Assembly: GCF_001514195.1 (NCBI RefSeq) | Contig: NZ_KQ948735.1 | Location: 919,413 to 983,412, forward strand | DNA from: Streptomyces griseorubiginosus | Lineage (GTDB): Bacteria > Actinomycetota > Actinomycetes > Streptomycetales > Streptomycetaceae | DNA length: 64,000 nucleotides | Direction: 5' to 3' | Part shown: in pieces, positions 1-7,940 of the stretch | Position numbering within the stretch: position 1 is the stretch's first letter | How the letters are laid out: every line of letters starts with the position of its first letter | Translations under genes and position numbers: made by a program | Notes under the pieces: generated by a model | The model's input: only the letters and a program-made list of their open reading frames with translations | Told to the model about the DNA's origin: nothing | Database searches by the model: none

Positions 1-53
1 GCGGCGGTGGACGGTCGGCGGGCACGGGCACCGGAATCCAGGACATCTCCCAT
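1..53 (-). CDS. Possible 5' end of a gene running off the left edge (cobS-like?)
   Basis: An ATG on the minus strand at 53 opens a frame with no stop to the window edge; it starts MGDVLDSGARARRPST. It lies 84 bases downstream of the cobT stop and reads the same way, so it could be the next gene of the cobalamin operon, for example cobS (adenosylcobinamide-GDP ribazoletransferase). AGGA about nine bases upstream is the only ribosome-binding candidate. Seventeen codons are too few to assign a family, so the link to cobS is from position only. Confidence 0.35.
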   Translation of the reverse strand, partial: MGDVLDSGARARRPSTA

Positions 54-137
54 AAAGGGTGATCCTGCCCCGCTTCGCCGCCGTGACGCCGCTCAGCCAC
101 GGCGGCGCGGCCCTGCGGTGCCCGACCGGCCGAACCC

Positions 138-1241
138 CTACTCCTCCGTCTCGGGCTTCTCGGACTCCGCGGACTCGGGCTCCTCCGAGACGACGTCCGG
201 CCTCTCCGGCAGCTCGGCGGCCAGCGCTGCCGCGGCCTGCACCAGCGGCAGGGCCAGCAGCCCGCCCGCGCCCTCGCCGACGGTCACCCCGTGGTCGAGG
301 AGCGGCTCCAGGGCCATCCGGTCCAGCGCCTTCGTCTGCCCCGGCTCCCCGCTGTTCTGCCCGGCCAGCCACCAGTCCGGCGCCCGGAACGCGATCCGCT
401 GGCCCACCAGCGCGCAGGCGGACACCACGACCCCGTCCAGCACGACCGGCAGCTTGCGCACCGCGCTCTGGAGCAGGAAGCCCGTGATCGCCGCGAGATC
501 GGCGCCGCCGACCGTCGCCAGCAGCTGCAACTGGTCCCCGAGCACCGGCCGCGCCCGCCTGAGCGCGTCCCGGATCGCCGCGCACTTGCGCATCCACGCC
601 AGGTCGTCGATCCCGGTCCCGCCGCGCCCGGTCACCACGGACGCGTCGGTCCCGCACAGCGCGGCGACCAGCACGCCCGCCGCCGTGGTCCCGCCCACGC
701 TCACATCGCCGAGCACGACGAGATCGGTACCGGAGTCGGCCTCCTCGTCGGCGACCGCGATCCCGGCCCGGAGAGCGGCCTCCGCCTCCTCGAGCGTCAA
801 CGCGTCCTCGACATCGATACGGCCGCTCCCGCGCCGCACCCGATGCCGTACGACGTCCTCCGGCAGTTCCTGCGGATCGCAGTCCAGCGCCATGTCGACG
901 ACCCGCACCGGCACGCCCAGCCGCCGCGCGAGGACCGACACCGGACGGCCGCCCTCCAGAACCTCCCGCACCAGCTCCGAGGCGCTGCCCGCGGGGCGTC
1001 CCGAGACCCCCTGGGCGGCGATCCCATGGTCTCCGGCGAACAGCACGACCCGCGGCCGTTCGACCGGCCGTACCGGAACGGCCGACTGCGCCGCGGCCAG
1101 CCACTCACCCAGGTCGTCGAGGCGGCCCAGCGACCCGGGCGGCACGACCTGCCGCTCCCGGCGCGCCTCCGCGTCGCGACGCACCCCGCCGTCGGGGCGC
1201 TCGATCAGATCGGTGAAGTCGTCGAGATTAAGCGAGCTCAT
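138..1241 (-). CDS. cobT: Nicotinate-nucleotide–dimethylbenzimidazole phosphoribosyltransferase
   Basis: CobT transfers phosphoribose from nicotinate mononucleotide to 5,6-dimethylbenzimidazole, giving alpha-ribazole phosphate for the lower ligand of cobalamin; it is cytosolic. The 367-residue product has the N-terminal PPGSLGRLDDLGEWLA element of the family (about residues 30–45), a long Rossmann-like core and the C-terminal GEGAGG segment that carries the catalytic glutamate. The start at 1241 (MSSLNLDDF) is preferred over an ATG-like codon 14 residues upstream because the extension is not family-like. The last ~25 residues are a Glu/Pro/Ser-rich tail, probably disordered. It is followed by a possible cobS start on the same strand; the MBL-CobU gene lies 0.9 kb away, separated by a plus-strand methyltransferase. 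Confidence 0.93.
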   Translation of the reverse strand: MSSLNLDDFTDLIERPDGGVRRDAEARRERQVVPPGSLGRLDDLGEWLAAAQSAVPVRPVERPRVVLFAGDHGIAAQGVSGRPAGSASELVREVLEGGRPVSVLARRLGVPVRVVDMALDCDPQELPEDVVRHRVRRGSGRIDVEDALTLEEAEAALRAGIAVADEEADSGTDLVVLGDVSVGGTTAAGVLVAALCGTDASVVTGRGGTGIDDLAWMRKCAAIRDALRRARPVLGDQLQLLATVGGADLAAITGFLLQSAVRKLPVVLDGVVVSACALVGQRIAFRAPDWWLAGQNSGEPGQTKALDRMALEPLLDHGVTVGEGAGGLLALPLVQAAAALAAELPERPDVVSEEPESAESEKPETEE

Positions 1242-1338
1242 TCGCCGAACAGTACCGGCCCTGATCGAACACGGCGGCGCCACGGGGCCCGGACGTCATT
1301 GCACCCCGGATCGGGATCCCATACGTTCCGTTTTGTAG

Positions 1339-1364
1339 TGGATTGCCGTGCTGGATTGCCGTGC
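1339..1364. repeat. Perfect 13-bp tandem duplication
   Basis: TGGATTGCCGTGC occurs twice head to tail, at 1339–1351 and 1352–1364, in the 151-base space between divergent cobT and the methyltransferase gene. It ends 28 bases before the preferred start of the downstream gene. It lies where a promoter or leader is expected; no function is visible. Confidence 0.7.
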
Positions 1365-1392
1365 TGAACTCCGTGCGTCCCCGGGAGGCCCC

Positions 1393-2157
1393 ATGCCCGC
1401 ACCGACCGCCCCGTCCGTACGGCGTCTTCGCTCCACCGCACGGGCGCTGCGGTGGCTGCCGGAGCCGGAGAGCTGGCTGGACGTGGGGACGGGGGACGCG
1501 GACTTCCCGGAGGCGGCCCGCACGTTCTTCCCCTACACCGCCTTCGACGGCATCGACCCCACGCCCCGCGTCCTGCACGCCCAGGCCGTCGAGCGCCTGG
1601 AGGAGGGCTACCGGGGCGCCCTGACGGACCCGCACCTCGCCGCCCACCTGCGCGCCCGCTACGACGTGGTCAGCCTCCTGAACCGGCCGGCCGATCCCGG
1701 TGAGCTCCGGGCCGCCCTCGCGGTCCTGCGCCCCGGCGGCCACCTCCTCGTGGAGTCCCCGGACGACCCCCGGCCCGCACTGGAGTCCCAGGGCTGCGCG
1801 ATCGTCGCCACGTCCCGCAGATCCGCCCACATCCCGCCCCGCCTGACCCCCCACGTCCCGGCCGACCTCCTCCCCGTCGCCCGAGCCCTGGACCACACCG
1901 CGTCCCTCCTCCTGTCCGGCACCCGTTTCGCGAGGACGTACCGGGTGATCGCCCGCAAGCCGCTGAACCCGGTCGCCGGGAGGGAGCGCATCCCGGACGC
2001 GGCTGTCTGGGACGCGGTGGACACCGCCGTCACGGGCACCCAGGGCACCGCGGACGTCCAGGAAACCGGCACCCCCGACGTCCAGGACACCGGCGTCAAC
2101 GACGTCCAGGACACCGGCGTCAACGACCCGTCCGCCCCGGCCCCCTCAGCCCCGTAG
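1393..2157 (+). CDS. Class I SAM-dependent methyltransferase domain protein
   Basis: The 254-residue product has a short Rossmann methyltransferase core: SWLDVGTGDADF (motif I, roughly residues 32–43), an acidic post-I segment (FDGIDPTPRVL) and VLRPGGHLLVESPD as the post-III strand. The substrate cannot be deduced. ATG at 1393 is preceded by GGGAGG at a good distance, so it is chosen over a GTG 15 codons upstream. The last ~45 residues are low complexity and include three copies of an eight-residue DVQDTGVN-like repeat. The gene converges on the MBL-CobU gene and overlaps its stop by 12 bases. A pseudo-enzyme is possible because the core is short. Confidence 0.75.
   Translation: MPAPTAPSVRRLRSTARALRWLPEPESWLDVGTGDADFPEAARTFFPYTAFDGIDPTPRVLHAQAVERLEEGYRGALTDPHLAAHLRARYDVVSLLNRPADPGELRAALAVLRPGGHLLVESPDDPRPALESQGCAIVATSRRSAHIPPRLTPHVPADLLPVARALDHTASLLLSGTRFARTYRVIARKPLNPVAGRERIPDAAVWDAVDTAVTGTQGTADVQETGTPDVQDTGVNDVQDTGVNDPSAPAPSAP
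2053..2124 (+). repeat. 24-bp × 3 in-frame tandem repeat
   Basis: Three 24-bp units (2053–2076, 2077–2100, 2101–2124) lie in frame near the 3' end of the methyltransferase gene. Units 2 and 3 are identical; unit 1 differs at several bases. Each adds eight residues (DVQDTGVN or DVQETGTP). The array ends about 30 bases before the stop codon. Confidence 0.85.
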
Positions 2158-3348
2158 GACCAGTGCCTGGCCCGCCACGACCAGCACCACCTGCTCGCAC
2201 TCGTTCGCGAACGCCGTGTTGAGGCGTCCGAGTTCGTCCCGGTAGCGGCGGCCGGAGGCGGTCGCCGGGACGATGCCCGAGCCCACCTCGTTGGAGACGG
2301 CGACCACGGTTCGCCGCGTCCCGCGCACCGCCTCCGTCAACTCCCGCACCCGCGACCGCAGTTCCCGCTCCCCGCCGCCGGCCCACTCGGCGTCGTCCCA
2401 GGCTCCCACGGCATCCATCGCGTCCGTCAGCCACAGCGACAGACAGTCGATCAGCAGTGGCGCCCCGTCGTCCTTCAGCAGCGGCACCAGATCGCACGTC
2501 TCGGTCGTCCGCCACGACCCCGGCCGCCGCTCCCGGTGGGTGGCGACCCGCGAGGCCCACTCGGTGTCCCCGTTCCGCGACCCCCCGGTGGCGACGTACA
2601 GCACCTCGGGAAACGCCTCCAGCCGCCGCTCGGCCTCCACCGACTTCCCGGACCGCGCCCCGCCCAGCACCAGCGTCCGCCGGGGCACGTCCGGCACGTC
2701 CTCGTAGACGCCGACGGCGAGGGTCGTCCCGTCGGGCACGGCACGCGCACCGGCCGCGGCCAGCCTCCGCCGCAACTCCGCCCCCGGCGGCACGTCATGG
2801 TCGACATGCACGGCGACCACGTCGGTCGTCGGCCCCACCGCCCCCACGGCCCGCAGCCGCGCCAGCGCGTCCGGCCGCCGTACGACGTCGGCGAGCACCA
2901 CGTCGTACGGCTCGACGGCCCCCTCCTCAAGGCCCGCGGGCGCGCCCCCCGGCGGCAGGTACAGCACCCGCTGGCCGTCCGGCCCGGTCACGGCGTACCC
3001 GGTGCCCGGCGCGTCCATCGCCACCGCCCGCACCCGATGCCCGGTCAACAACGCCAACTCCCGCCCGTCCGGCACCCGCCCCGGCTGCGGGACCCCCGCG
3101 GGCACCTCGACGGGAGGCCCGTCGTGGGGGTGCGACAGCAGAACCTGCCGCACACCCGCGAGTGAATGCCCCGATCTCGCCGCGGCGAACGCGGCACCGG
3201 GCGTGAGATCGAGCAGCAGCGTCTCGTCGACGAGTACGGAGGTGGCCGCCCGGGCGTCCGTGGCGACCGCGGTTGCGCAGGCGGCGCAGGGGCAGGACGG
3301 TCGGGGGAGACCGGCGGGAGCACCTGTTCCGAGCAAAGTGAGTTCCAC
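2146..3348 (-). CDS. cobU: MBL-fold domain fused to CobU (adenosylcobinamide kinase/guanylyltransferase)
   Basis: Residues ~225–400 are a complete CobU: P-loop GGARSGKS at 229–236, the His-containing HRERRP at 271 (the guanylylated His region), DCLSLWLTDA near 301 and NEVGSGIV at 353–360. CobU phosphorylates adenosylcobinamide and transfers GMP to it for nucleotide-loop assembly. Residues 1–~215 resemble PhnP/RNase Z-type MBL proteins, with LLGTGAPAGLPRPSC and a CPCAAC cysteine cluster at 19–24. The usual HxHxDH metal motif is reduced to SHPHDGPP at 72–79, so hydrolase activity is doubtful. The start is GTG at 3348. The stop overlaps the convergent methyltransferase gene. Confidence 0.88.
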   Translation of the reverse strand: MELTLLGTGAPAGLPRPSCPCAACATAVATDARAATSVLVDETLLLDLTPGAAFAAARSGHSLAGVRQVLLSHPHDGPPVEVPAGVPQPGRVPDGRELALLTGHRVRAVAMDAPGTGYAVTGPDGQRVLYLPPGGAPAGLEEGAVEPYDVVLADVVRRPDALARLRAVGAVGPTTDVVAVHVDHDVPPGAELRRRLAAAGARAVPDGTTLAVGVYEDVPDVPRRTLVLGGARSGKSVEAERRLEAFPEVLYVATGGSRNGDTEWASRVATHRERRPGSWRTTETCDLVPLLKDDGAPLLIDCLSLWLTDAMDAVGAWDDAEWAGGGERELRSRVRELTEAVRGTRRTVVAVSNEVGSGIVPATASGRRYRDELGRLNTAFANECEQVVLVVAGQALVLRG

Positions 3349-3466
3349 GCAACCGATTCTCGCCGGTCCCTGTTGATCAAGCGCGCCGACTTCCCCCCGC
3401 CGCCCCGCGTCCGACGACCAACCGCTTAGGGTGCTCTTCGTAACGGCTCAAACACGGGAGGCTCAC

Positions 3467-3682
3467 ATGGCCACATGGACCTGGCGATTCGAGAAGTCCG
3501 ACGGTGCGGAGACCGAGCCCGCGGTCGAGCCCGAGGAGTTCACGACCCAGGGAGACGCCGAGTCCTGGCTCGGTGAGTACTGGAAGCCCCTGCTCGCCGG
3601 CGGCGCCGAACAGGTCCGCCTGTTCGAGGACGCCACCGAGATCTACGGCCCGATGAGCCTGAAGGCGGCCGAAGAGGCGTAA
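3467..3682 (+). CDS. Small conserved hypothetical protein, 71 aa
   Basis: A short acidic, tryptophan-rich protein (MATWTWRFEKSDGAE…) with no signal peptide or membrane segment. ATG at 3467 has GGGAG six bases upstream, which rules out the GTG 12 codons earlier. Codon use is typical of the window. It is a single-gene unit between divergent MBL-cobU and a strong bidirectional terminator. It resembles small proteins common in Streptomyces, but I cannot name a function. Confidence 0.8.
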   Translation: MATWTWRFEKSDGAETEPAVEPEEFTTQGDAESWLGEYWKPLLAGGAEQVRLFEDATEIYGPMSLKAAEEA

Positions 3683-3693
3683 GCGGCGTGGAA

Positions 3694-3735
3694 GAGGCGT
3701 GGGCGGGGGCCCGCAAGAGCCCCCGCCCACACCTC
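3694..3735. terminator. Bidirectional hairpin terminator
   Basis: A 17-bp stem with a single mismatch (3694–3710 with 3719–3735) and an eight-base loop lies between the convergent 71-aa gene and the methyltransferase gene. It has no long T tract, as is usual in streptomycetes. Confidence 0.75.
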
Positions 3736-3755
3736 TGCCGTTCGCCGGAACGGGC

Positions 3756-4544
3756 TCAGCCGCGCACCCCGCACAGGTGCAGCAGCGCCGCCACCCCCCG
3801 GTACGGATCCGTCCGCCCGGCCCGCTCCTCGCAGGCCAGCAGTGTCTCGATGTCGTCGGGCACCTCGGCGTCGTCGCCGGCCGTGTCCGTGAACACCCGC
3901 ACGCCGTACCAGGCCTGGAGCGGCGCCCCGATGCCGGCGAGCGTCGCGGTCAGGGCGCCCAGCCGGTCGGCCCGCACATCGAGCCCCAGCCGGTTGCGGT
4001 ACGCCGTGGTGTCGAAGGCGCCGAGCGCGTCGGCCCAGTCCGCGGCCAGCCCCGGCCGCATCGCCAGCGCGTCGCCGTTGCGCACCAGCAGCGACAGCAG
4101 CCCGCCCGGCGCCAGCATCCGCGCCAGCCCGGCCAGCAGCGGATCGGGCTCCTCGACGTACATGAGCACGCCGTGGCAGAGCACGACGTCGAAACTGCCC
4201 GGCAGGAAGTGCACCCCGGTGTCCCGGCCGTCGCCCTCGATGATCCGCATTCGGTCCCGGATGCCCTCGGGCTCGGCGGACAGCGACTCCCGGGCCGCAG
4301 CCACCATCGTGGCGTCCCGTTCGAGCCCGGTGACCTGATGTCCGGCACGGGCCAGCCGCAGCGCCTGGGTGCCCTGCCCCATCCCCACGTCGAGCACCCT
4401 GAGGCGCTGTCCGACCGGGTACCGCCCGACTATCTGCTCGTCGAGCTGCCGGGCCACCAGCTCCTGCCGTACGACGTTCCGCAGCCCGCCCAGCTTGCCC
4501 AGCCAGGCATCGGCCGCACCCCCGGAGAAAGACGTCGTACTCAG
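3756..4544 (-). CDS. Class I SAM-dependent methyltransferase
   Basis: A 262-residue cytosolic methyltransferase with motif I LDVGMGQGTQAL, an acidic residue after it (GLERDATM), GDGRDTG, FDVVLCHGVLMY and MLAPGGLLSLLVRN; this is the common methyltransferase 11/25 layout. The substrate is unknown. No ATG, GTG or TTG exists in frame between the upstream stop and the conserved N-terminus. CTG at 4544 is preceded by GGAGAG with a five-base gap and overlaps the TGA of the DUF3043 gene (CTGA), so a CTG start with translational coupling is inferred. A GTG near 4459 is the alternative but would remove conserved sequence. It forms an operon with the DUF3043 gene. Confidence 0.85.
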   Translation of the reverse strand: MSTTSFSGGAADAWLGKLGGLRNVVRQELVARQLDEQIVGRYPVGQRLRVLDVGMGQGTQALRLARAGHQVTGLERDATMVAAARESLSAEPEGIRDRMRIIEGDGRDTGVHFLPGSFDVVLCHGVLMYVEEPDPLLAGLARMLAPGGLLSLLVRNGDALAMRPGLAADWADALGAFDTTAYRNRLGLDVRADRLGALTATLAGIGAPLQAWYGVRVFTDTAGDDAEVPDDIETLLACEERAGRTDPYRGVAALLHLCGVRG

Positions 4545-5143
4545 GGCCGCTCTCCGCGCTTGACCTGGGGCTTCGGCAGCCGGAGGCGACGCATCTGGAG
4601 GGAGCGCATGAGGGCGTAGCCGACCGCGCCCCTGCGGTTGTGGTCCGGGAAGCGCTCGATGAGCTGCTTGCGCAGCCGGACGCCGTTGACGATCGCGTCC
4701 AGCACGATGAGCACGATCACGACCAGCCACAGCAGCAGCGCGATGCTCTGGAGCGCGCCCACCCGCACCATGCTCAGCACGAGGATGACCACGGCCATCG
4801 GCAGGAAGAACTCCGCCACGTTGAACCGCGAGTCGATGAAGTCGCGGGCGAACTTGCGCACCGGGCCCTTGTCGCGCGCGGGCAGGTACCGCTCGTCGCC
4901 GCCGGCCAGCGCCTGGCGCTGCCGGTCCAGGGCCGCACGGCGCTCGTCGCGCTGCCTCTTGGAGGCCTCCTTGCGCGAGGTCGGCGTGTTGGCGACGCTG
5001 CGGCGCTGGGACTGGGCCTCACTGCGCTTGGGCGTGGGCCGGCCCTTGGGGGCCTGCGGGTCGCGGATCTGCTTGGAGTCGGTCAGCTGCGCCTTGTCGG
5101 CGACGGCGGCCTTCTCTTCCTTGGTGGCACGGCTACGGAACAC
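4541..5143 (-). CDS. DUF3043 family membrane protein
   Basis: A 200-residue protein with a long, strongly basic and polar N-terminal half (KGRPTPKRSEAQSQRRS…) followed by two adjacent hydrophobic segments (FFLPMAVVILVLSMV and SIALLLWLVVIVLIVL) and a basic tail; this is the DUF3043 layout of actinobacteria, function unknown. GTG at 5143 (FRSRATKEEK) is preferred; a longer reading from 5218 or 5254 adds ~25–37 residues without family character and without a ribosome site. The downstream methyltransferase start overlaps its stop. Its 5' side faces pspA across 290 bases. Confidence 0.8.
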   Translation of the reverse strand: MFRSRATKEEKAAVADKAQLTDSKQIRDPQAPKGRPTPKRSEAQSQRRSVANTPTSRKEASKRQRDERRAALDRQRQALAGGDERYLPARDKGPVRKFARDFIDSRFNVAEFFLPMAVVILVLSMVRVGALQSIALLLWLVVIVLIVLDAIVNGVRLRKQLIERFPDHNRRGAVGYALMRSLQMRRLRLPKPQVKRGERP

Positions 5144-5261
5144 AAAACCCAAGGGTAAGGGGTGTCCGGGGTTGGACCCCAGCCCCGTGGGGAACGATCC
5201 GGCAACACCAGTCGTCATGTAGGGGGACAGAGGGGACGTCCGGTGACGGGTCACTCACCCT

Positions 5262-5280
5262 GGTGACCCTGAAGGTCACC
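5262..5280. promoter_or_regulatory. Palindrome upstream of pspA
   Basis: GGTGACC, five bases, then GGTCACC form a perfect dyad in the 290-base divergent space between the DUF3043 gene and pspA, 153 bases before the pspA start. It could be an operator or part of a 5' leader. No sigma-factor-type promoter was clear enough to call. Confidence 0.45.
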
Positions 5281-5433
5281 TACTCCTTACGCCGGAGCAA
5301 GGGATTCGTCAGTCGTCCTTGGGGATGAGCGCATCGGTCCCCGAACAGTGCGTCAATGGAAGCAGGGCCCGTACTGTGGGTTCTGTCGCAGAGCTGGAGC
5401 TGGAAGTCCGTCAGAAGGGGGCGCGCGAAGCCC

Positions 5434-6225
5434 ATGAGCGGTGTCATGAAGCGTATGGGGATGATCTTCCGCGCGAAGGCGAACAAGGCCCTTGACCGGG
5501 CCGAGGACCCTCGCGAGACCCTCGATTACTCGTACCAGAAGCAGCTGGAGCTGCTCCAGAAGGTGCGCCGGGGCGTGGCCGACGTCGCCACCTCGCGCAA
5601 GCGCCTGGAGCTCCAGCTCAATCAGCTCCAGTCGCAGTCCTCGAAGCTGGAGGACCAGGGCCGCAAGGCGCTCGCGCTCGGCCGTGAGGACCTGGCCCGC
5701 GAGGCCCTGTCCCGCCGTGCCGCGCTCCAGCAGCAGGTGACCGATCTGGAGACCCAGCACTCCACGCTCCAAGGTGAGGAGGAGAAGCTCACTCTCGCGG
5801 CCCAGCGGCTCCAGGCCAAGGTGGACGCCTTCCGTACCAAGAAGGAGACCATCAAGGCGACCTACACGGCGGCCCAGGCACAGACCCGGATCGGCGAGGC
5901 CTTCTCCGGCATCTCCGAGGAGATGGGCGACGTGGGCCTGGCGATTCAGCGCGCCGAGGACAAGACGGCCCAGCTCCAGGCGCGGGCCGGCGCGATCGAC
6001 GAACTGCTCGCCTCCGGCGCCCTCGACGACCAGTCCGGCATGCACAAGGACGACATCCAGGCCGAGCTGGACCGGCTCTCCGGTGGTACGGATGTAGAGC
6101 TGGAACTGCAGCGCATGAAGGCGGAGCTGGCGGGAGGGTCCTCGCAGCAGGCGATCGAGGGCGGCACCGGCCAGTCGCAGTCCCAGCAGCAGCCGCAGGA
6201 CACCCCGCGCTTCGACAAGCAGTAG
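5434..6225 (+). CDS. pspA: Phage shock protein A / PspA (VIPP1/IM30) family
   Basis: A 263-residue PspA homologue. It begins MSGVMKRMGMIFRAKANKAL, the amphipathic membrane-binding helix, followed by an almost entirely helical coiled-coil body (about residues 20–220) with DPRETLDYSY near the start, as in the family. The C-terminal ~30 residues are Gln/Ser-rich and probably disordered. PspA-type proteins polymerise on the inner face of the membrane and counter membrane stress. The start at 5434 matches the family N-terminus; a longer in-frame reading from 5356 does not. pspAA follows after 22 bases in the same operon. Confidence 0.93.
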   Translation: MSGVMKRMGMIFRAKANKALDRAEDPRETLDYSYQKQLELLQKVRRGVADVATSRKRLELQLNQLQSQSSKLEDQGRKALALGREDLAREALSRRAALQQQVTDLETQHSTLQGEEEKLTLAAQRLQAKVDAFRTKKETIKATYTAAQAQTRIGEAFSGISEEMGDVGLAIQRAEDKTAQLQARAGAIDELLASGALDDQSGMHKDDIQAELDRLSGGTDVELELQRMKAELAGGSSQQAIEGGTGQSQSQQQPQDTPRFDKQ

Positions 6226-6247
6226 GGCCCACGCCGAGGAGGGCGAC

Positions 6248-6526
6248 ATGATCGTACGGATCATGGGGGAGGGTCAGGTGAGGCTGGCCGACAGCCACCT
6301 CGCCGACCTGAACACACTGGACGACGAGCTGTTGGCCGAGATGGAGAAGGGCGACGGCCCGGGCTTCCGCCGCACCCTCCAAGCCCTCCTCACCCGCGTC
6401 CGGGACCTGGGCGACCCGCTCCCGGACGACTCCCTGGAACCCTCGGAACTGATCCTCCCGTCCCCGGACGCCACGTTGGAGGAGGTCCGGGAACTCCTCA
6501 GCGACGACGGCTTGATCCCGGGCTGA
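6248..6526 (+). CDS. pspAA: PspA-associated protein PspAA
   Basis: A 92-residue acidic protein beginning MIVRIMGEGQVRL, the conserved opening of the PspAA family that accompanies PspA in actinobacteria and archaea. It has GGAGG upstream, no membrane segment and lies 22 bases after pspA, so the two are probably co-transcribed and function together at the membrane. The biochemical role of PspAA is not settled; binding to or control of PspA is the usual inference. Confidence 0.85.
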   Translation: MIVRIMGEGQVRLADSHLADLNTLDDELLAEMEKGDGPGFRRTLQALLTRVRDLGDPLPDDSLEPSELILPSPDATLEEVRELLSDDGLIPG

Positions 6527-6542
6527 CGTTTCTTGTGTCCTT

Positions 6543-6630
6543 GGACGCCGGTCCAGGCCATTCCAGCCCGTCCGGCGTCCGAGGACGAGGCCCTCAGGGC
6601 CTAAGGGGGGTCTGGGGGCACAGCCCCCAG
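6543..6630. terminator. Three-hairpin terminator containing a common Streptomyces-type repeat
   Basis: Three perfect dyads lie between pspAA and the histidine kinase gene: 9-bp arms at 6543–6551/6572–6580, a 15-bp palindrome AGGCCCTCAGGGCCT at 6588–6602, and an 8-bp stem with a three-base loop at 6612–6630. The stretch from about 6564 (CAGCCCGTCCGGCG…) to 6630 resembles a dispersed intergenic repeat I recall from many Streptomyces genomes. It probably ends the psp transcript. Confidence 0.65.
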
Positions 6631-6710
6631 GACGCGCACCCCCACACAGCCAGGCAGCCGCAAACGCACAGCCACCCCCGACACCCCCGGCCCCAGCGCC
6701 GCAGGAAGAC

Positions 6711-7940
6711 GTGACCCCCCGAGACCGAGTCCGCCGCCACCTCAAGGCACACCCCGTCGCCGCGGACGCCGTCCTCGCCGCGGGGGTCTTTCTCTGCATG
6801 GTGGCCGGCTCCTTCGTGGACCCGCACAGCGAGCACGACGTCAGCTGGAGCCTGCGCACCCCGGCCCCCCTCAGCCTCGTCCTGATCGCGGTCGCCGCCG
6901 CGGCCCTGGTCCTCCGCCGCCGCGCCCCCCTCGCGGTCCTCGCCGTCACCGGCGCCGCCTCCGTCACCGAATGCGTCACCGGCGACCCCCGCGCCCCCGT
7001 CGCCATGGCCGCCGTCATCGCCCTCTACACGGTCGCCTCCACCACCGACCGCACCACCACCTGGCGCGTCGGGCTGCTCACCATGACCGTCCTCACCGGT
7101 GCCGCCATGCTCGCCGGCCCGCTGCCCTGGTACGCCCAGGAGAACCTCGGCATCTTCGCCTGGACCGGCATCGGCGCCACCGCGGGCGACGCCGTCCGCA
7201 GCCGCCGCGCCTTCGTCCAGGCCATCCGGGAGCGCGCCGAGAAGGCCGAGCGCACCCGCGAGGAGGAGGCCCGGCGCCGGGTCGCCGAGGAACGCCTGCG
7301 CATCGCCCGCGACCTGCACGACGTGGTCGCCCACCACATCGCCCTGGTCAACGTCCAGGCCGGAGTCGCCGCGCACATCATGGACAAGCGGCCCGACCAG
7401 GCCAAGGAGGCCCTCGCCCACGTCCGCGAGGCCAGCCGCTCCGCGCTCAACGAACTCCGCGCCACGGTGGGCCTGCTCCGGCAGTCCGGCGACCCCGAGG
7501 CGCCCACCGAACCCGCCCCCGGCCTCGCCCGCCTCGACGAGCTCGTGGGCACCTTCCGCAGTGCGGGCCTCCATGTCGAGGTCGCCCGCGCCGACCACGG
7601 CACGACCCTCCCGGCCGCCGTCGACCTGGCCGCCTACCGGGTCATCCAGGAGGCCCTCACCAACGTCCAGAAGCACGCGGGCACGGAGGCGAAGGCCGAG
7701 GTCAGCGTCGTACGCGTCGGCCCGAACGTGGAGATCACCGTCCTCGACAACGGCAACGGCGAGGACCACGACCCGGACGGCGGCGGTGGCCACGGCCTGC
7801 TCGGCATGCGCGAGCGGGTCACCGCCCTGCGCGGCACCCTGACCACCGGTCCCCGCTACGGAGGCGGTTTCCGCGTCCATGCGATCCTGCCGGTCAAGAC
7901 CCGATCCGCCACCAAGGACCAGCTGGGGGAGCCCGTATGA
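6711..7940 (+). CDS. NarL-type sensor histidine kinase
   Basis: A 409-residue kinase. The N-terminal ~150 residues hold several hydrophobic segments (AVLAAGVFLCMVAG, LSLVLIAVAAAALVL and others), placing it in the membrane with little periplasmic loop. A coiled linker (REEEARRRVAEERLRIA) leads to the HisKA_3 box ARDLHDVVAHHIALV with the phospho-accepting His, then the HATPase with the NVQKHA N-box, DNGNG and GHGLLGMRERV. The start is GTG at 6711 with AGGA just upstream. The stop overlaps the response regulator start (ATGA), so the pair is translationally coupled. The stimulus is unknown; nearness to psp suggests, but does not prove, envelope sensing. Confidence 0.9.
   Translation: MTPRDRVRRHLKAHPVAADAVLAAGVFLCMVAGSFVDPHSEHDVSWSLRTPAPLSLVLIAVAAAALVLRRRAPLAVLAVTGAASVTECVTGDPRAPVAMAAVIALYTVASTTDRTTTWRVGLLTMTVLTGAAMLAGPLPWYAQENLGIFAWTGIGATAGDAVRSRRAFVQAIRERAEKAERTREEEARRRVAEERLRIARDLHDVVAHHIALVNVQAGVAAHIMDKRPDQAKEALAHVREASRSALNELRATVGLLRQSGDPEAPTEPAPGLARLDELVGTFRSAGLHVEVARADHGTTLPAAVDLAAYRVIQEALTNVQKHAGTEAKAEVSVVRVGPNVEITVLDNGNGEDHDPDGGGGHGLLGMRERVTALRGTLTTGPRYGGGFRVHAILPVKTRSATKDQLGEPV

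Noticed and set aside
2980..3060. A cobalamin riboswitch near cobT/cobU
   Set aside because: No B12-box-like sequence was seen in the spaces around these genes; the operon start probably lies outside the window or is not riboswitch controlled.
5144..5254. Longer N-terminus for the DUF3043 protein from 5218 or 5254
   Set aside because: The added residues lack charged DUF3043 character and have no ribosome site; GTG 5143 gives the expected FRSR start.
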